A stretch of DNA of 64,000 bases from Paludibaculum fermentans_A (GTDB lineage: Bacteria > Acidobacteriota > Terriglobia > Bryobacterales > Bryobacteraceae), in NCBI RefSeq assembly GCF_051172195.1, contig NZ_JBPJAQ010000005.1, forward strand, positions 1 to 64,000, given 5' to 3'. Under the pieces are notes generated by a model that did no database searches, was not told where the DNA came from, and was given only the letters and a program-made list of their open reading frames with translations. The translations under genes and the position numbers were made by a program. Within the stretch, counting starts at the first letter, position 1, and every line of letters begins with the position of its first letter. Below, piece by piece: positions 48,978 to 58,263 of this stretch.

Positions 48978-51614
48978 TTAACCGGGCGTTGAAGTGTAAA
49001 CGAACTGCCCACCTTCGCCCACGGCGATCTGGAAGGCAGCGGGCCGGCGGCCTTCCGCAAACTCAGTCAGCAGGACCCGCGAGATCTCGGGCAATACAGT
49101 ATTGCCGAGAATGTTGTCGATGTTGCGGGCGCCGCTTTCGACTTCAGTACAGCGATTGGCGATCTCGTCCACCACGGCTTCGTCGTAGGAGAGCGGGATG
49201 CGATGATTCTCGAGGATGCGCTTCTGCACCTTGCCGACCTTGAGCCGGATGATGGACTTCAGCGCTTCGTCGCGAACCGGGAAGTAAGGGATGAGGCCCA
49301 TGCGGCCCAGGAACGCCGGTTTGAAGATCTTGTCGAGTTCCGGCTTCATGGCCTTGATGAGCCCGGTGGGCGAAGGCGCGGTTTCCGGATCGGCGACAAG
49401 CTTCATCAGCGTATCGGTGCAGGCGTTGGAGGTGAGCAGGATGATGGTGTTCTTGAAGTCGATTTCGCGACCTTCGCCATCTTCCATGTGCCCCTTGTCG
49501 AACACCTGGTAGAAGAGTTCGAGCACATCGGGGTGCGCCTTCTCCACTTCGTCCAGCAGGACGACGGAGTAAGGCCGGCGGCGGACAGCTTCCGTGAGCA
49601 CGCCGCCCTCGCCGTAGCCCACGTAGCCGGGCGGCGAGCCCTTCAGGGTGGACACTGTATGCGATTCCTGGAACTCCGACATGTTGATGGTGATGAGGCT
49701 CTTCTCACCGCCATAGAACAGGTCGGCCAGGGCGAGCGCGGTTTCGGTCTTGCCGACGCCGCTGGGCCCAATGAGCATGAAGACGCCGATGGGGCGGTTG
49801 GGGTCGTCCATGGACGCCTTGGAAGTCAGCAGGCGCTGGGCGATGACATCGAGGGCGGTGTCCTGGCCGATGACCCGCTGGCCCATGAGGCTGGCAAGGT
49901 TCAAAGTGGTCTGGATCTCGTCCTTGAGCATCTTGCCCACGGGGATGCCAGTCCAGGCGGCCAGCACTTCGCTGACGATCTGGGCATCGACGCAGGCGCG
50001 GGTGAGCGGAGTCTCGCCCTGGAGTGCGGCTACTTCGGCGGACAGTTTGTCGAGTTCGGCACGCTGGGCGGAGACATCGGCCCCGGGCGTGGCGGTTTCG
50101 ATGGCCTGGCGGAGTTCGCGGACCTTGAGAACGAGGCCGCTCTCCTTGGTCCAGCGCTCCTGCAGGGTGGCCAGTTCCGCTTCGACCTTCTGTTTGCGTT
50201 CGGCAATCTTAGCGAGGCGTTCGGAGTGATCGGCGCCAACAGCCACTTCACGGTCGAGGACACGCTGCTGTACGGCGAGATCGTCGAGTTCGCGAGTAGC
50301 GTCCTCGATGGCCGGAGGGGTGGAGTTCTGCCCCAGGGCCAGGCGGGCGCAGGCGGTATCGAGAATGCTGACGGCCTTGTCGGGCAACTGGCGGCCAGCC
50401 AGATAACGATGGGAGAGGCGAACCGCCGAATTCACCGCTTCGTCGAGGATGCGTACATTGTGGTGCCTCTCGAGCGAGGTGACGATGCCGCGCAGCATGG
50501 TGCAGCAGACATCTTCAGTGGGCTCTTCCACCTTGACGACCTGGAAGCGGCGGGCCAGGGCCGGGTCCTTTTCGAAGTACTTCTTGTACTCCGACCAGGT
50601 GGTGGCGGCGATGGTGCGCAGTTCACCGCGGGCGAGGGCGGGCTTCAGCAGGTTGGCGGCGTCGTTCTGGCCAGCCTGGCCGCCGGCGCCGATCATGGTG
50701 TGGGCTTCGTCGATGAACAGGATGATGGGCGTCGCGGAGGACTTCACCTCTTCGATGAGGCCCTTCAAGCGGTTCTCAAACTCACCTTTGACGCCCGCGC
50801 CGGCCTGAAGCAAAGCCAAGTCGAGCGTGCGGACCGTAACATTGCGGAGCGCCGGGGGCACATCCCCATTGGCCACGCGGGTGGCAAAGCCTTCGACGAC
50901 GGCCGTCTTGCCGACGCCGGCTTCACCGGTAAGGATGGGGTTGTTCTGCCGGCGGCGCATCAGGATATCGACCAACTGGCGGATCTCGGTGTCGCGGCCG
51001 AGAACGGAGTCGATCTTGCCAGCCTTGGCGTGCTCCGTCAGGTTGACGGTGAATTGATCGAGGTTCGGAGTTTTGCCGCCGGTCTTGCGCGCCGGGGCTG
51101 GTGTTGCTCCTTCTTCGAGCGCCTCATCCCCTTCGCCGTCCTCGATGGAACCGGCGATGATGCCCATGAGTTCGCTTTTCAGCTGCTCGGGCTGGATGCG
51201 GCCCAACTCGCGGCTGGATTCACGGGCCATCCGCCACAGGGCATCGTTCTGCGTGAGCGCAAGGACCGTGAAGCCGGTGCGGATCGATGACGCGTTGTAT
51301 TCCAGGGAGCCGAGCGTCCAACCGTCGCTGAACATCTGAATCAGCGACTCGCTGAAGGCAGGCGTGCGTCCGTTGCCGCGCTTAAAGCGGTCGAGGGCCT
51401 TATTCAGTTCCGCGTCGAGGCGGGATGGGTCGAGCCCGAAGTGGTGAAAGATGCGGCTGCTGTCGCCGTCTGAGTTTTCGAGAAGCCGAAGCAGGAAGTG
51501 CTCGATTTCGACGTTGTAGTGAGTACGCGCCACGCAGAGTCCGGCGGCGGATTCCAGGGTCTGTCGGGCGGTGTCATTTAGCTTGCTGACAAGCGACTTG
51601 AGATTAGCGGCCAT
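48978..51614 (-). CDS. clpV: T6SS AAA+ ATPase ClpV (TssH)
   Basis: 878 residues with an N-terminal Clp-N domain (LSKLNDTARQTLESAAGLCV), a first AAA+ module (Walker A GEAGVGKTAVVEGFA near residue 230), a middle coiled-coil domain, and a second AAA+ module (GPSGVGKTETALALAD near 615; sensor and arginine regions present). The start LKSLVSKLND is typical of ClpV rather than ClpB. It disassembles contracted TssB/TssC sheaths for recycling. Four bases separate its start from the tssG stop. Confidence 0.95.
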   Translation of the reverse strand: MAANLKSLVSKLNDTARQTLESAAGLCVARTHYNVEIEHFLLRLLENSDGDSSRIFHHFGLDPSRLDAELNKALDRFKRGNGRTPAFSESLIQMFSDGWTLGSLEYNASSIRTGFTVLALTQNDALWRMARESSRELGRIQPEQLKSELMGIIAGSIEDGEGDEALEEGATPAPARKTGGKTPNLDQFTVNLTEHAKAGKIDSVLGRDTEIRQLVDILMRRRQNNPILTGEAGVGKTAVVEGFATRVANGDVPPALRNVTVRTLDLALLQAGAGVKGEFENRLKGLIEEVKSSATPIILFIDEAHTMIGAGGQAGQNDAANLLKPALARGELRTIAATTWSEYKKYFEKDPALARRFQVVKVEEPTEDVCCTMLRGIVTSLERHHNVRILDEAVNSAVRLSHRYLAGRQLPDKAVSILDTACARLALGQNSTPPAIEDATRELDDLAVQQRVLDREVAVGADHSERLAKIAERKQKVEAELATLQERWTKESGLVLKVRELRQAIETATPGADVSAQRAELDKLSAEVAALQGETPLTRACVDAQIVSEVLAAWTGIPVGKMLKDEIQTTLNLASLMGQRVIGQDTALDVIAQRLLTSKASMDDPNRPIGVFMLIGPSGVGKTETALALADLFYGGEKSLITINMSEFQESHTVSTLKGSPPGYVGYGEGGVLTEAVRRRPYSVVLLDEVEKAHPDVLELFYQVFDKGHMEDGEGREIDFKNTIILLTSNACTDTLMKLVADPETAPSPTGLIKAMKPELDKIFKPAFLGRMGLIPYFPVRDEALKSIIRLKVGKVQKRILENHRIPLSYDEAVVDEIANRCTEVESGARNIDNILGNTVLPEISRVLLTEFAEGRRPAAFQIAVGEGGQFVYTSTPG

Positions 51615-51617
51615 CTG

Positions 51618-52757
51618 TTAAGCAACCTCCCATAACCGGTAGACCGTGTCGTCAGGGTCCCGATCCATTGGCTTTGATTTGATCCAGCTCAACCAACTGA
51701 GCTGGGGCGCGTCCTCTCCCTCGGCTCCTAACAGGCAGCCAGGGGCCTCTTCGCGCTTTAAAACGAGCTGCACTTCGAAATCATACTCATCCCGGCTGAT
51801 AAAACGGGCGAGGGCCCGGAGCGCGGGGAAGGCGACACCATCGGGCAGGAACTCACGATAGCGGTCGAGCGTGAGCGGGCCGATGCGGAGCCGCATGGTG
51901 GACTGCTGATCCCAGACCTCGTCACCGGCAACGGCGCCCTGTCCAAGGCGGGCGGCGGGTACAGCGTCAGGGTCGTCGTCGAGGAGGCACAGGCTGCCCG
52001 GATCCAGCTTGCGCCACGAACCGACGAATTGAACCACTTCGACGGGGACGTCGAAATAGTCTGTCAGGATCTGCTGCATGGCGATGGCGGAGCGAGGCTG
52101 CTGGGACAGCAGGCCGGCATAGAACTTGAGGGCTTCGTCGGGGATGTCCTGGCGGTTTTGTAGTTTTGGGGTTCCAAGGCCGACGAAGTGGAGCAGGGTG
52201 TCGCTGAGGCCGGAATCTTCCCCTCGCTCATAGGGCACCTGGAAGTGGTACTTCTCCCAGCTGCGGTAGAAGAGCGACGTGAGCCGGTGGTTGAACAGGT
52301 CGAAGAACTCGGCCGCGGTCTTGTCACCAGCGCGGAGGCGTTCAGTGACGTAAGCCGTGTAGGTGACGGGCAACTCGCCCACGGGTCCGGTGACCCCCAG
52401 GAAGTTGACGCTCATTTTGGGCGTACCGGAATCAGGGACCTCAAGCGACTGGATCTCACTCGCCGGGTAGCCGAGCGTCTGATGAGCGGAGAACCGAACG
52501 GCTTCCCGTGACGGGTCTTCAAACCGGCCGATGGATGCACGCTCGGGCTGGAGCAGTTGCAGCAGCCGGGCAGCCTGGAAAAACCGGTAGTCCTGGGGGC
52601 GATCGAGGAGGTGTTGAGGCAGCACAGTCTTGGGCTCGGCGGGACCAGGGGAAACATTGGTCTGCGACTGGACGTGCGGGGTCGGCGGCACATCCGGCGC
52701 GCCCCCAGCCGCCCGCTGCTTTAGAGCAGGATTCCGTAGCCTGACCTTGCGGGCCAT
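51618..52757 (-). CDS. tssG: T6SS baseplate protein TssG
   Basis: 379 residues of the TssG/ImpH family: FFQAARLLQLLQPERASIGR, EIQSLEVPDSGTPKMSVNFL, GVTGPVGELPVTYTAYVTER and TAAEFFDLFNHRLTSLFYRS are typical. TssG joins TssF, TssE and TssK in the baseplate wedge. An N-terminal 45-residue Pro/Ala-rich stretch precedes the conserved part. Its start overlaps tssF by 37 bases. Confidence 0.93.
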   Translation of the reverse strand: MARKVRLRNPALKQRAAGGAPDVPPTPHVQSQTNVSPGPAEPKTVLPQHLLDRPQDYRFFQAARLLQLLQPERASIGRFEDPSREAVRFSAHQTLGYPASEIQSLEVPDSGTPKMSVNFLGVTGPVGELPVTYTAYVTERLRAGDKTAAEFFDLFNHRLTSLFYRSWEKYHFQVPYERGEDSGLSDTLLHFVGLGTPKLQNRQDIPDEALKFYAGLLSQQPRSAIAMQQILTDYFDVPVEVVQFVGSWRKLDPGSLCLLDDDPDAVPAARLGQGAVAGDEVWDQQSTMRLRIGPLTLDRYREFLPDGVAFPALRALARFISRDEYDFEVQLVLKREEAPGCLLGAEGEDAPQLSWLSWIKSKPMDRDPDDTVYRLWEVA

Positions 52758-54559
52758 TGCTTCAGGATCTCCTTACGCTGCCGGCTCCACACTTCGAGCT
52801 GGCTGAACCCATTCATGTTGACATAAAGTCCGAGGAAACGATCGAGGACACTGGAAAAAAGATAAGCACTGGCTCCGACGAAGCACTCTTCGTCGAGTTC
52901 GACCTGGACTTTCATGCCCCGTACAAACGAGATGCCATAGTCGCCCATCACGCGGGCGAAGTGCCGGCGGCTGGTGAGGGTGGAGAGCCCCTCCACCTGG
53001 CGCTCTCCGAATCCGGCCGGTGGAGTGTAGAGACGCAGGATCTCCTGGAGGGCGTCCCGGCCCTCTTCGATCAGCGAAAGATAGTTCAAGGAAAGCTGGG
53101 AAAGGAGCCGCCAGAGCACCGCTCCGCCCAGCGAAGGACGGATGGTGGGGGTGGGTTTGCGCAGCGCGATCACACGGGTGACCGTGGATGCGACGTCGAG
53201 TTCGAAGTCACCAGTATCCTCACCAAACGGCATGCGGGAAGGCAGCTCGCGGTTCGTGCACAAGCAGCGGACGGTGAGCGTGTCAATATCGGGGCGGCGT
53301 GGTTGACCGGCGAGATCGACGGTGGACAGCCACAGATCAGTGTTGTCGTCCATGCGTACGCTGGAGTCGCGGCGAGTGGCGTGCCAGAAGAGCTCGCCCT
53401 GCCGTCCGGTTGGGCTGTGGCGGACGGAGTAGAAAGGATCGAAGTTGAACACTTCGCTGGTAATGGGGTTGGTGCCGACAACGGATTCGATGGAGAAGAC
53501 CTCGTAGGAATCGGGCCGGCGGGCATCCGGCACCACGGGATATTCAAAGCGTGTGCCGTCGAGGGTGACCGGGTCGGCTGTGTGCGGGAAGAGATTAACG
53601 AGGGTGCAACAACCAAGCCGCAATGTTCGTTCGCTGACACCGAGTTGCAGCATGGGCAGCCAATCTGGCCGCTCGCAGTCGCCGCAGAGGAAGACCAGTT
53701 CGACATTCTCACCAAATCCGGCCTCGCGCAGAACCTCCAGCCCCTTCAACTCCAAGAAGAGGAACTTCTCGGGAAATGCGAAGTACTCCTGCAACAGGCG
53801 GTACCCATCGAATGAGCGCCGCGGGTAAGGGATCAGCGACTCTTCCTGAGAGAACCCACAAGGCTGCAAGCAGGATGCAGGGAGCACGACCGGCGCTTTG
53901 TGCGAGCGCGGATTGAGATCGCGGGCGATGATGCGCAGGCAGCGCCCGGCGAGCATCTCGTAGAGCGGGTAGACAATGCTCGCTTCGGCATTGAGAAAGA
54001 ACCGGAGCGAGTTAATCGGCAGGGTGGAGAACGAGGCGCCATGGCCGCAGGCGAGTTCGATGCGGAGCGCGCCGGGGGCATCGGTGCTGCGAATGGGCTG
54101 AGCCAATCGCTCGGGTGTCACCCATTGGGCGGCGGCGAGGCGAATGGGCCAGAGCTCGAGGTCGAATCCGGTGCGGAACTGGAGCCGGACTCCGCCAGTG
54201 GCGCGGGAAAACAGAGCGGAACCGCGCGGCAGGACCGTGCGCGTGGTTAATCCGGAGCGTTCGGAGTCGAGGGAGAACTCGGCCACTGTCATCGACGGCA
54301 GCGGCCGGATGTAATGCGGAAAGAGGATACCGAGCAGGGCCTGGGTGAGCTCAGGAAATTCGTCGTCGAGTTTGAGGTGGAGGCGGGCGGCCAGGAATGA
54401 GAAGGCCTCGATGAGGCGCTCGACGTGGGGATCCTCACAACGGTTTGGCTCCAGTAGCAGGCGCGAGGCGACCTTCGGATACTTGGAGGCAAACTCCGCG
54501 CCAAGTTGACGGACGTAGGCTAGTTCGCGTTCGTAATAGTTCAGCAGATCACTGCGCAC
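52721..54559 (-). CDS. tssF: T6SS baseplate protein TssF
   Basis: 612 residues beginning LLNYYERELAYVRQLGAEFA, then KYPKVASRLLLEPNRCEDPH and VERLIEAFSFLAARLHLKLD, the characteristic TssF/ImpG N-terminus. Length is normal. Forms the wedge of the baseplate with TssG. Overlaps tssE by 11 bases and tssG by 37, so the three are translationally coupled. Confidence 0.94.
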   Translation of the reverse strand: MRSDLLNYYERELAYVRQLGAEFASKYPKVASRLLLEPNRCEDPHVERLIEAFSFLAARLHLKLDDEFPELTQALLGILFPHYIRPLPSMTVAEFSLDSERSGLTTRTVLPRGSALFSRATGGVRLQFRTGFDLELWPIRLAAAQWVTPERLAQPIRSTDAPGALRIELACGHGASFSTLPINSLRFFLNAEASIVYPLYEMLAGRCLRIIARDLNPRSHKAPVVLPASCLQPCGFSQEESLIPYPRRSFDGYRLLQEYFAFPEKFLFLELKGLEVLREAGFGENVELVFLCGDCERPDWLPMLQLGVSERTLRLGCCTLVNLFPHTADPVTLDGTRFEYPVVPDARRPDSYEVFSIESVVGTNPITSEVFNFDPFYSVRHSPTGRQGELFWHATRRDSSVRMDDNTDLWLSTVDLAGQPRRPDIDTLTVRCLCTNRELPSRMPFGEDTGDFELDVASTVTRVIALRKPTPTIRPSLGGAVLWRLLSQLSLNYLSLIEEGRDALQEILRLYTPPAGFGERQVEGLSTLTSRRHFARVMGDYGISFVRGMKVQVELDEECFVGASAYLFSSVLDRFLGLYVNMNGFSQLEVWSRQRKEILKQWPARSGYGILL

Positions 54560-55055
54560 CGGGCCCCCCCTCCACTTTGTAGGTTCCGCTGGTCAGTTCC
54601 AGTAGGGTATCGAATTGTATGCGCTCAGGGCCAGGCTCTACACGCAGAATCCCCTCAATCTGGAAGCGGATGATGCGGGCGGCGGCGGTGATGGGTTGCA
54701 TGGAAACGATGACGGTGCGGAGCCGGGGTTCAAATGTGGCGATGACCTGCTCGATGAGGCTGACCAGTTCGGACTGGTCGCGCTCAGTATTCAGTGCGTA
54801 TCCGGTGAGATCGGGCAGTCCGTAGTTGAAGAGCGATTCGGGCAGTTGGACCGAACCCGCAGGGATCTCCGTGATGCGGCGGCGGGAGTTCAGCAGCCAC
54901 TCGATGTCGCGGCGCAGGCTGGCCTTCAGGTCGCGCAACGCCTGGCCGCGCGACACCTCGCCCTCAGACCGGTTGCGAGGTTCCTCGTCAGTAAGCCGGT
55001 CGAGGAGCGAGGGAAGTATTTCTTGACGAGTCCGCCGTTCCGCCATGGTCCCCAA
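54549..55055 (-). CDS. tssE: T6SS baseplate protein TssE (gp25-like)
   Basis: 168 residues of the gp25/lysozyme-like family: LPSLLDRLTDEEP, SLRRDIEWLLNSRRR, LFNYGLPDLTGYALNTERD and LVSLIEQVIATFEPRLRTV. TssE starts sheath assembly on the baseplate. Eight bases separate it from tssA. Confidence 0.92.
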   Translation of the reverse strand: MGTMAERRTRQEILPSLLDRLTDEEPRNRSEGEVSRGQALRDLKASLRRDIEWLLNSRRRITEIPAGSVQLPESLFNYGLPDLTGYALNTERDQSELVSLIEQVIATFEPRLRTVIVSMQPITAAARIIRFQIEGILRVEPGPERIQFDTLLELTSGTYKVEGGPGAQ

Positions 55056-55063
55056 GCTCCGCG

Positions 55064-56998
55064 TCAGGACAACTCAAATGCTTTGACAGGATCCAGCCGG
55101 CAGATGAGGGTGTAAACGGACTTGCGCTCGTCCGCCGCCTCCGGTTCGTGCTCGAGACAGCGATGCAACAGCACCAGCGGTTCCACTACGATCGCCGGCA
55201 TCTCCCAATCGAACAACCCGCGCTGACTGATTTCCGCCGACAATTCGCGCAGGAGCGGCAAGGAGACCGTATGTCGTCCGGACGCCACCAGAATCCTCGC
55301 CAGTTGTATTCTTCTCTGGAAACGGCCGCGGCCGCTGTTTTCCAGGGCCATACGGCGGGACACGAGCTCGAGCGCCACCTCAATTCGTCCCCGACGGATG
55401 GCGTCCTCGATCATCGTGTCGTCGTTGCGGTCGGGTATCGCCGGCGCCGGCCGCGCAGATCCCTTGGCTGTGGGCAGGCAGCCCTTGGCCAGAAGCATTT
55501 GGCGGGTGGCGGCGTTGGCGGTGGGCGTATCGTCAGTAAGGGTCGATTCCAGCAGGTCTGGGTATTCCTGCAGCAACGAGCTCAAGGCCCCCACGATCGA
55601 GTGGCTTACCAAACCGTACTCCTCGCCCAGTTCGTCGCAGGCCAGGAGGGAGTATCGCTGCAGGTCGAGCCAGGCGCGCCCATAGGGCTGGGCCATGGCC
55701 TCCTCGCCGGCTTCCAGCAATTGGATCCAGTCTTCTTCCTGGGCGAGGCGGCGCATCTGCTGCCGGATATCGGTGGGCGGCGCCTCCAGCCACTCGGGAT
55801 CGAGCGTGGGGCCCAGGGCTCGCAGTTCACCCCAGCGAAAGCCGCGCAGCAGCAAGTAGGCCGCAGGACTGCGCGGGTTGGCCTTGCGCAGCCATTGCGC
55901 GATGGAATTCAGACGCGCGGCGCAATCCACGGCATCGGCGGGCTCACGGGCCTGGAAGCCGCCGGAGTGGCCGTTGTCCTGGCCCCAAAGCTGCTGCTGC
56001 GGGGTCTCTTCGAAGACATGAGCAGGCTCCGGCGTAGTCTCTACCGAGGATTGCCAGAGCGGCGTTTCTTCCTGAAACTCTGTTTGCTGCGTTTCTCCGG
56101 AAGAAGTTGAGTCGGTGGTCTGCCAAAGCGGCGTATCGTCGTCCGCCGGCGACTGCGACCACAGGGGTTTGTCGTCCTCAACCCAGGCCTGCGGCTGGCG
56201 CTCGGCACGCTGGACTGGTTGTGCGGTCGCAGTGGGCCCGGCGCGGCGTTGGGACAGGATGCGAGTCGCGTTGATGAGCTGATCGAGACAGTCTTTCAGG
56301 CCGCCGAAGCTGGGCGAGAATTCGCCGAAGCGCTCGTCCGAGATCAAATTTAACTGATCGATCGTCTCGCGGGCTGCTTCCAGTACCGCGGTGTTCTGTT
56401 CGAAGAAGGCCGACTGGGTGGCGCGCAGAGCGTCGTCGACCGCCTCCGGAGTAGTCTTCCCCTCGTTAATGGCCTCGCGCCGGGTGTCCGCTTTGTTCGA
56501 GCTCCCACCGGCTTCCTCTTCGGTGGGGACCTGGAGGGAATCGGTGAACTGCAGGGCGCTGATCCCGTGCGGAGTGAGCGGAACCTGACGCAGCGGGGTA
56601 TCGAGCTTCGAGGAGAGCCAGGCCAGCGGCACTGAACGCAGTTCGGAGTCCCCATCCTCCAACTCCGGATAGAGGGTATCCCAGAATTCAGCGAGGAGGG
56701 AATTGCACAGGTTCACGCCCTCCTGTAGTCCGGTGAAGCCATCGCGCCGGACCAGCGCTTCTGTCAGCCAGACCGCAAGCTGGAGGTCTTTGGATTTCTT
56801 TGCCAGCGCTTCCGAGATCAGCCGGATGACGAGAGGCCAGTCGGCGGTTTTGAGCACCCGCTGCCAGACGCCCAGGGCCAGTGCCTCTTCTTCGCGGCGG
56901 GCCTCCTTGATCTGTTCAAAGAGCGGGGTGTAGCGGATATCCTGACCACTTGGGTTGTCACCCGGGATGGGACTTAGGATGTCCTCACGTAACGGCAT
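55064..56998 (-). CDS. tssA: T6SS protein TssA with repeated PLW motifs in its linker
   Basis: 644 residues from ATG 56998 (MPLREDILSPIPGDNPSGQD, typical of TssA). An ImpA-type N-terminal domain (about 10-220) holds LQLAVWLTEALVRRDGFTGL. A low-complexity linker (about 270-345) repeats the pattern acidic-acidic-x-PLW: DDKPLWSQ, DDTPLWQT, EETPLWQS and QQQLWGQ. The C-terminal VasL/oligomerisation part (about 350-644) has SIAQWLRKANPRSPAAYLLL and helical repeats. TssA coordinates sheath polymerisation. The start overlaps tagJ by 14 bases; a longer frame upstream is only antisense-like sequence. Confidence 0.92.
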   Translation of the reverse strand: MPLREDILSPIPGDNPSGQDIRYTPLFEQIKEARREEEALALGVWQRVLKTADWPLVIRLISEALAKKSKDLQLAVWLTEALVRRDGFTGLQEGVNLCNSLLAEFWDTLYPELEDGDSELRSVPLAWLSSKLDTPLRQVPLTPHGISALQFTDSLQVPTEEEAGGSSNKADTRREAINEGKTTPEAVDDALRATQSAFFEQNTAVLEAARETIDQLNLISDERFGEFSPSFGGLKDCLDQLINATRILSQRRAGPTATAQPVQRAERQPQAWVEDDKPLWSQSPADDDTPLWQTTDSTSSGETQQTEFQEETPLWQSSVETTPEPAHVFEETPQQQLWGQDNGHSGGFQAREPADAVDCAARLNSIAQWLRKANPRSPAAYLLLRGFRWGELRALGPTLDPEWLEAPPTDIRQQMRRLAQEEDWIQLLEAGEEAMAQPYGRAWLDLQRYSLLACDELGEEYGLVSHSIVGALSSLLQEYPDLLESTLTDDTPTANAATRQMLLAKGCLPTAKGSARPAPAIPDRNDDTMIEDAIRRGRIEVALELVSRRMALENSGRGRFQRRIQLARILVASGRHTVSLPLLRELSAEISQRGLFDWEMPAIVVEPLVLLHRCLEHEPEAADERKSVYTLICRLDPVKAFELS

Positions 56999-57710
56999 CT
57001 GCTTCTCCGGAAGGCGCGGCGATCTTGAGCGAACGGATCTCCAGGAACGGGAATTCCTCGCCATCCACGAGCAGCAGTTTCTGGCCGAACAGCATTTCCG
57101 TCGAGCCATCCGACTCCCATGAGGAGACGCGGCCCAGGCGAACGAGATCATCCGAGTGACGGCTGGAGAGCGGTGAGAGTGCGGGAAGCATCACATCGCC
57201 CAAATCCTGGCCGCCGCCGAAATTGGCGCCGCAGCGCAGATGCGCGGGCGCCCAAAGCAGGTCTCTGAGCCGTTTGGGCGGCTCCATGTCGAGTTCAGCG
57301 AGATGCGCCATGGGCAGCATCAGGTAATTGCCGGCCGCGAAGACCTCGATGCGGGGTCCGACCCGCGGATCGGCATCCGAGATGGAATGGAATGGTTTGC
57401 CATTGAGGACACCGGAAACCGGCGGAGCTTCGGCGGCGGGTGCAACCTCACCGTTGGCAAACATGTCGTCGCGGGTGCGAGCCGTCTGGACGGCGGCGCG
57501 CATCAGCATCGCACCCATCTGACGGTCGTGCGTGCCTCCGGCGAGCAGATCCAGGTGTTTGTCCGCGCGATCATACTCTCCGGCAAAGCACAGCATTTCG
57601 AACAGAAATGTCCGCTGCTGTGCATTGCCGGGGTTGTCGCGAAGCAGGCTGACCACGGCGTTGATCGCGTCGGTCAGCCTGCCTTCATTGAACAGTTGAT
57701 GGGGGTTCAT
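56985..57710 (-). CDS. tagJ: T6SS accessory protein TagJ (ImpE/SciE family)
   Basis: 241 residues. The N-terminal TPR-like part (MNPHQLFNEGRLTDAINAVV; RTFLFEMLCFAGEYDRADKH) and C-terminal part (RLRDLLWAPAHLRCGANFGG; SWESDGSTEMLFGQKLLLVD; GEEFPFLEIRSLKI) match the ImpE family. In Pseudomonas TagJ binds the N-terminus of TssB and may help ClpV recruitment. Its presence places this system with the TagJ-containing lineage of T6SS loci. Confidence 0.9.
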   Translation of the reverse strand: MNPHQLFNEGRLTDAINAVVSLLRDNPGNAQQRTFLFEMLCFAGEYDRADKHLDLLAGGTHDRQMGAMLMRAAVQTARTRDDMFANGEVAPAAEAPPVSGVLNGKPFHSISDADPRVGPRIEVFAAGNYLMLPMAHLAELDMEPPKRLRDLLWAPAHLRCGANFGGGQDLGDVMLPALSPLSSRHSDDLVRLGRVSSWESDGSTEMLFGQKLLLVDGEEFPFLEIRSLKIAAPSGEADAVT

Positions 57711-57741
57711 AGCGAGCTTGTCGCATTATCACCCATAAACC

Positions 57742-58251
57742 CTATGTGCCTACGCTCTCGGTGATCTTGCGGATGTCGTAGCCCGCCATCACACCGCCGG
57801 TGCGCTGGCCGTTCTTCATCACAAAGTAGTTCATTGAGACCGAGGCAGCGCTAAACGAGATGCTTTCACTAGCCGAAGCCTGGTCAGACCCGCCGTTCTG
57901 ATAGCTGCTGACCATCACGTCGCCAAAGGTCCATTCGAAAAACTCATCGAGAGAGGAGGGTTGGCCGGCCGTGACCGCTTTGCCCATGCGCCGGAAGACG
58001 ACTTTCGCCGATTTGAAGTGTTGACCGCTGGAGCAGGCGAGGAAGAGCTTAGGGCTAGCCTTGTCAGTTGGTTTGGTGACAGTGAATGAGGCGAAGTCGG
58101 GGACACCGGCGCTGCGCGCGGTACCCTTCGTCGTCACTTCGTTCGAAATGCCCCAGGAGAACGACTCGATGTTGATCCAGGTGAGGTACTTCGTTTCCCT
58201 GCACTCGCCCTTGATGCCTTCAACCTGAAGTAGATGAGGAGTATCAGCCAT
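57742..58251 (-). CDS. hcp: Hcp-family tube protein, first copy
   Basis: 169 residues starting ADTPHLLQVEGIKGECRET, with INIESFSWGISNEVT, FASFTVTKPTDKASPKLFLA and the SISFSAASVSMNYFVMKNGQ ending strand: the Hcp (TssD) beta-barrel layout. Hexamers of Hcp form the inner tube. It shares the KxxDxxSPKLF segment with the next gene but is otherwise clearly divergent. No C-terminal effector extension. Confidence 0.9.
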   Translation of the reverse strand: MADTPHLLQVEGIKGECRETKYLTWINIESFSWGISNEVTTKGTARSAGVPDFASFTVTKPTDKASPKLFLACSSGQHFKSAKVVFRRMGKAVTAGQPSSLDEFFEWTFGDVMVSSYQNGGSDQASASESISFSAASVSMNYFVMKNGQRTGGVMAGYDIRKITESVGT

Positions 58252-58263
58252 GACTCATGCCCC

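Noticed and set aside
49203..51290. A 695-codon open frame antisense to clpV
   Set aside because: Gly/Asp/Ala-rich shadow of ClpV with no recognisable domain; the ClpV reading is continuous and conserved.
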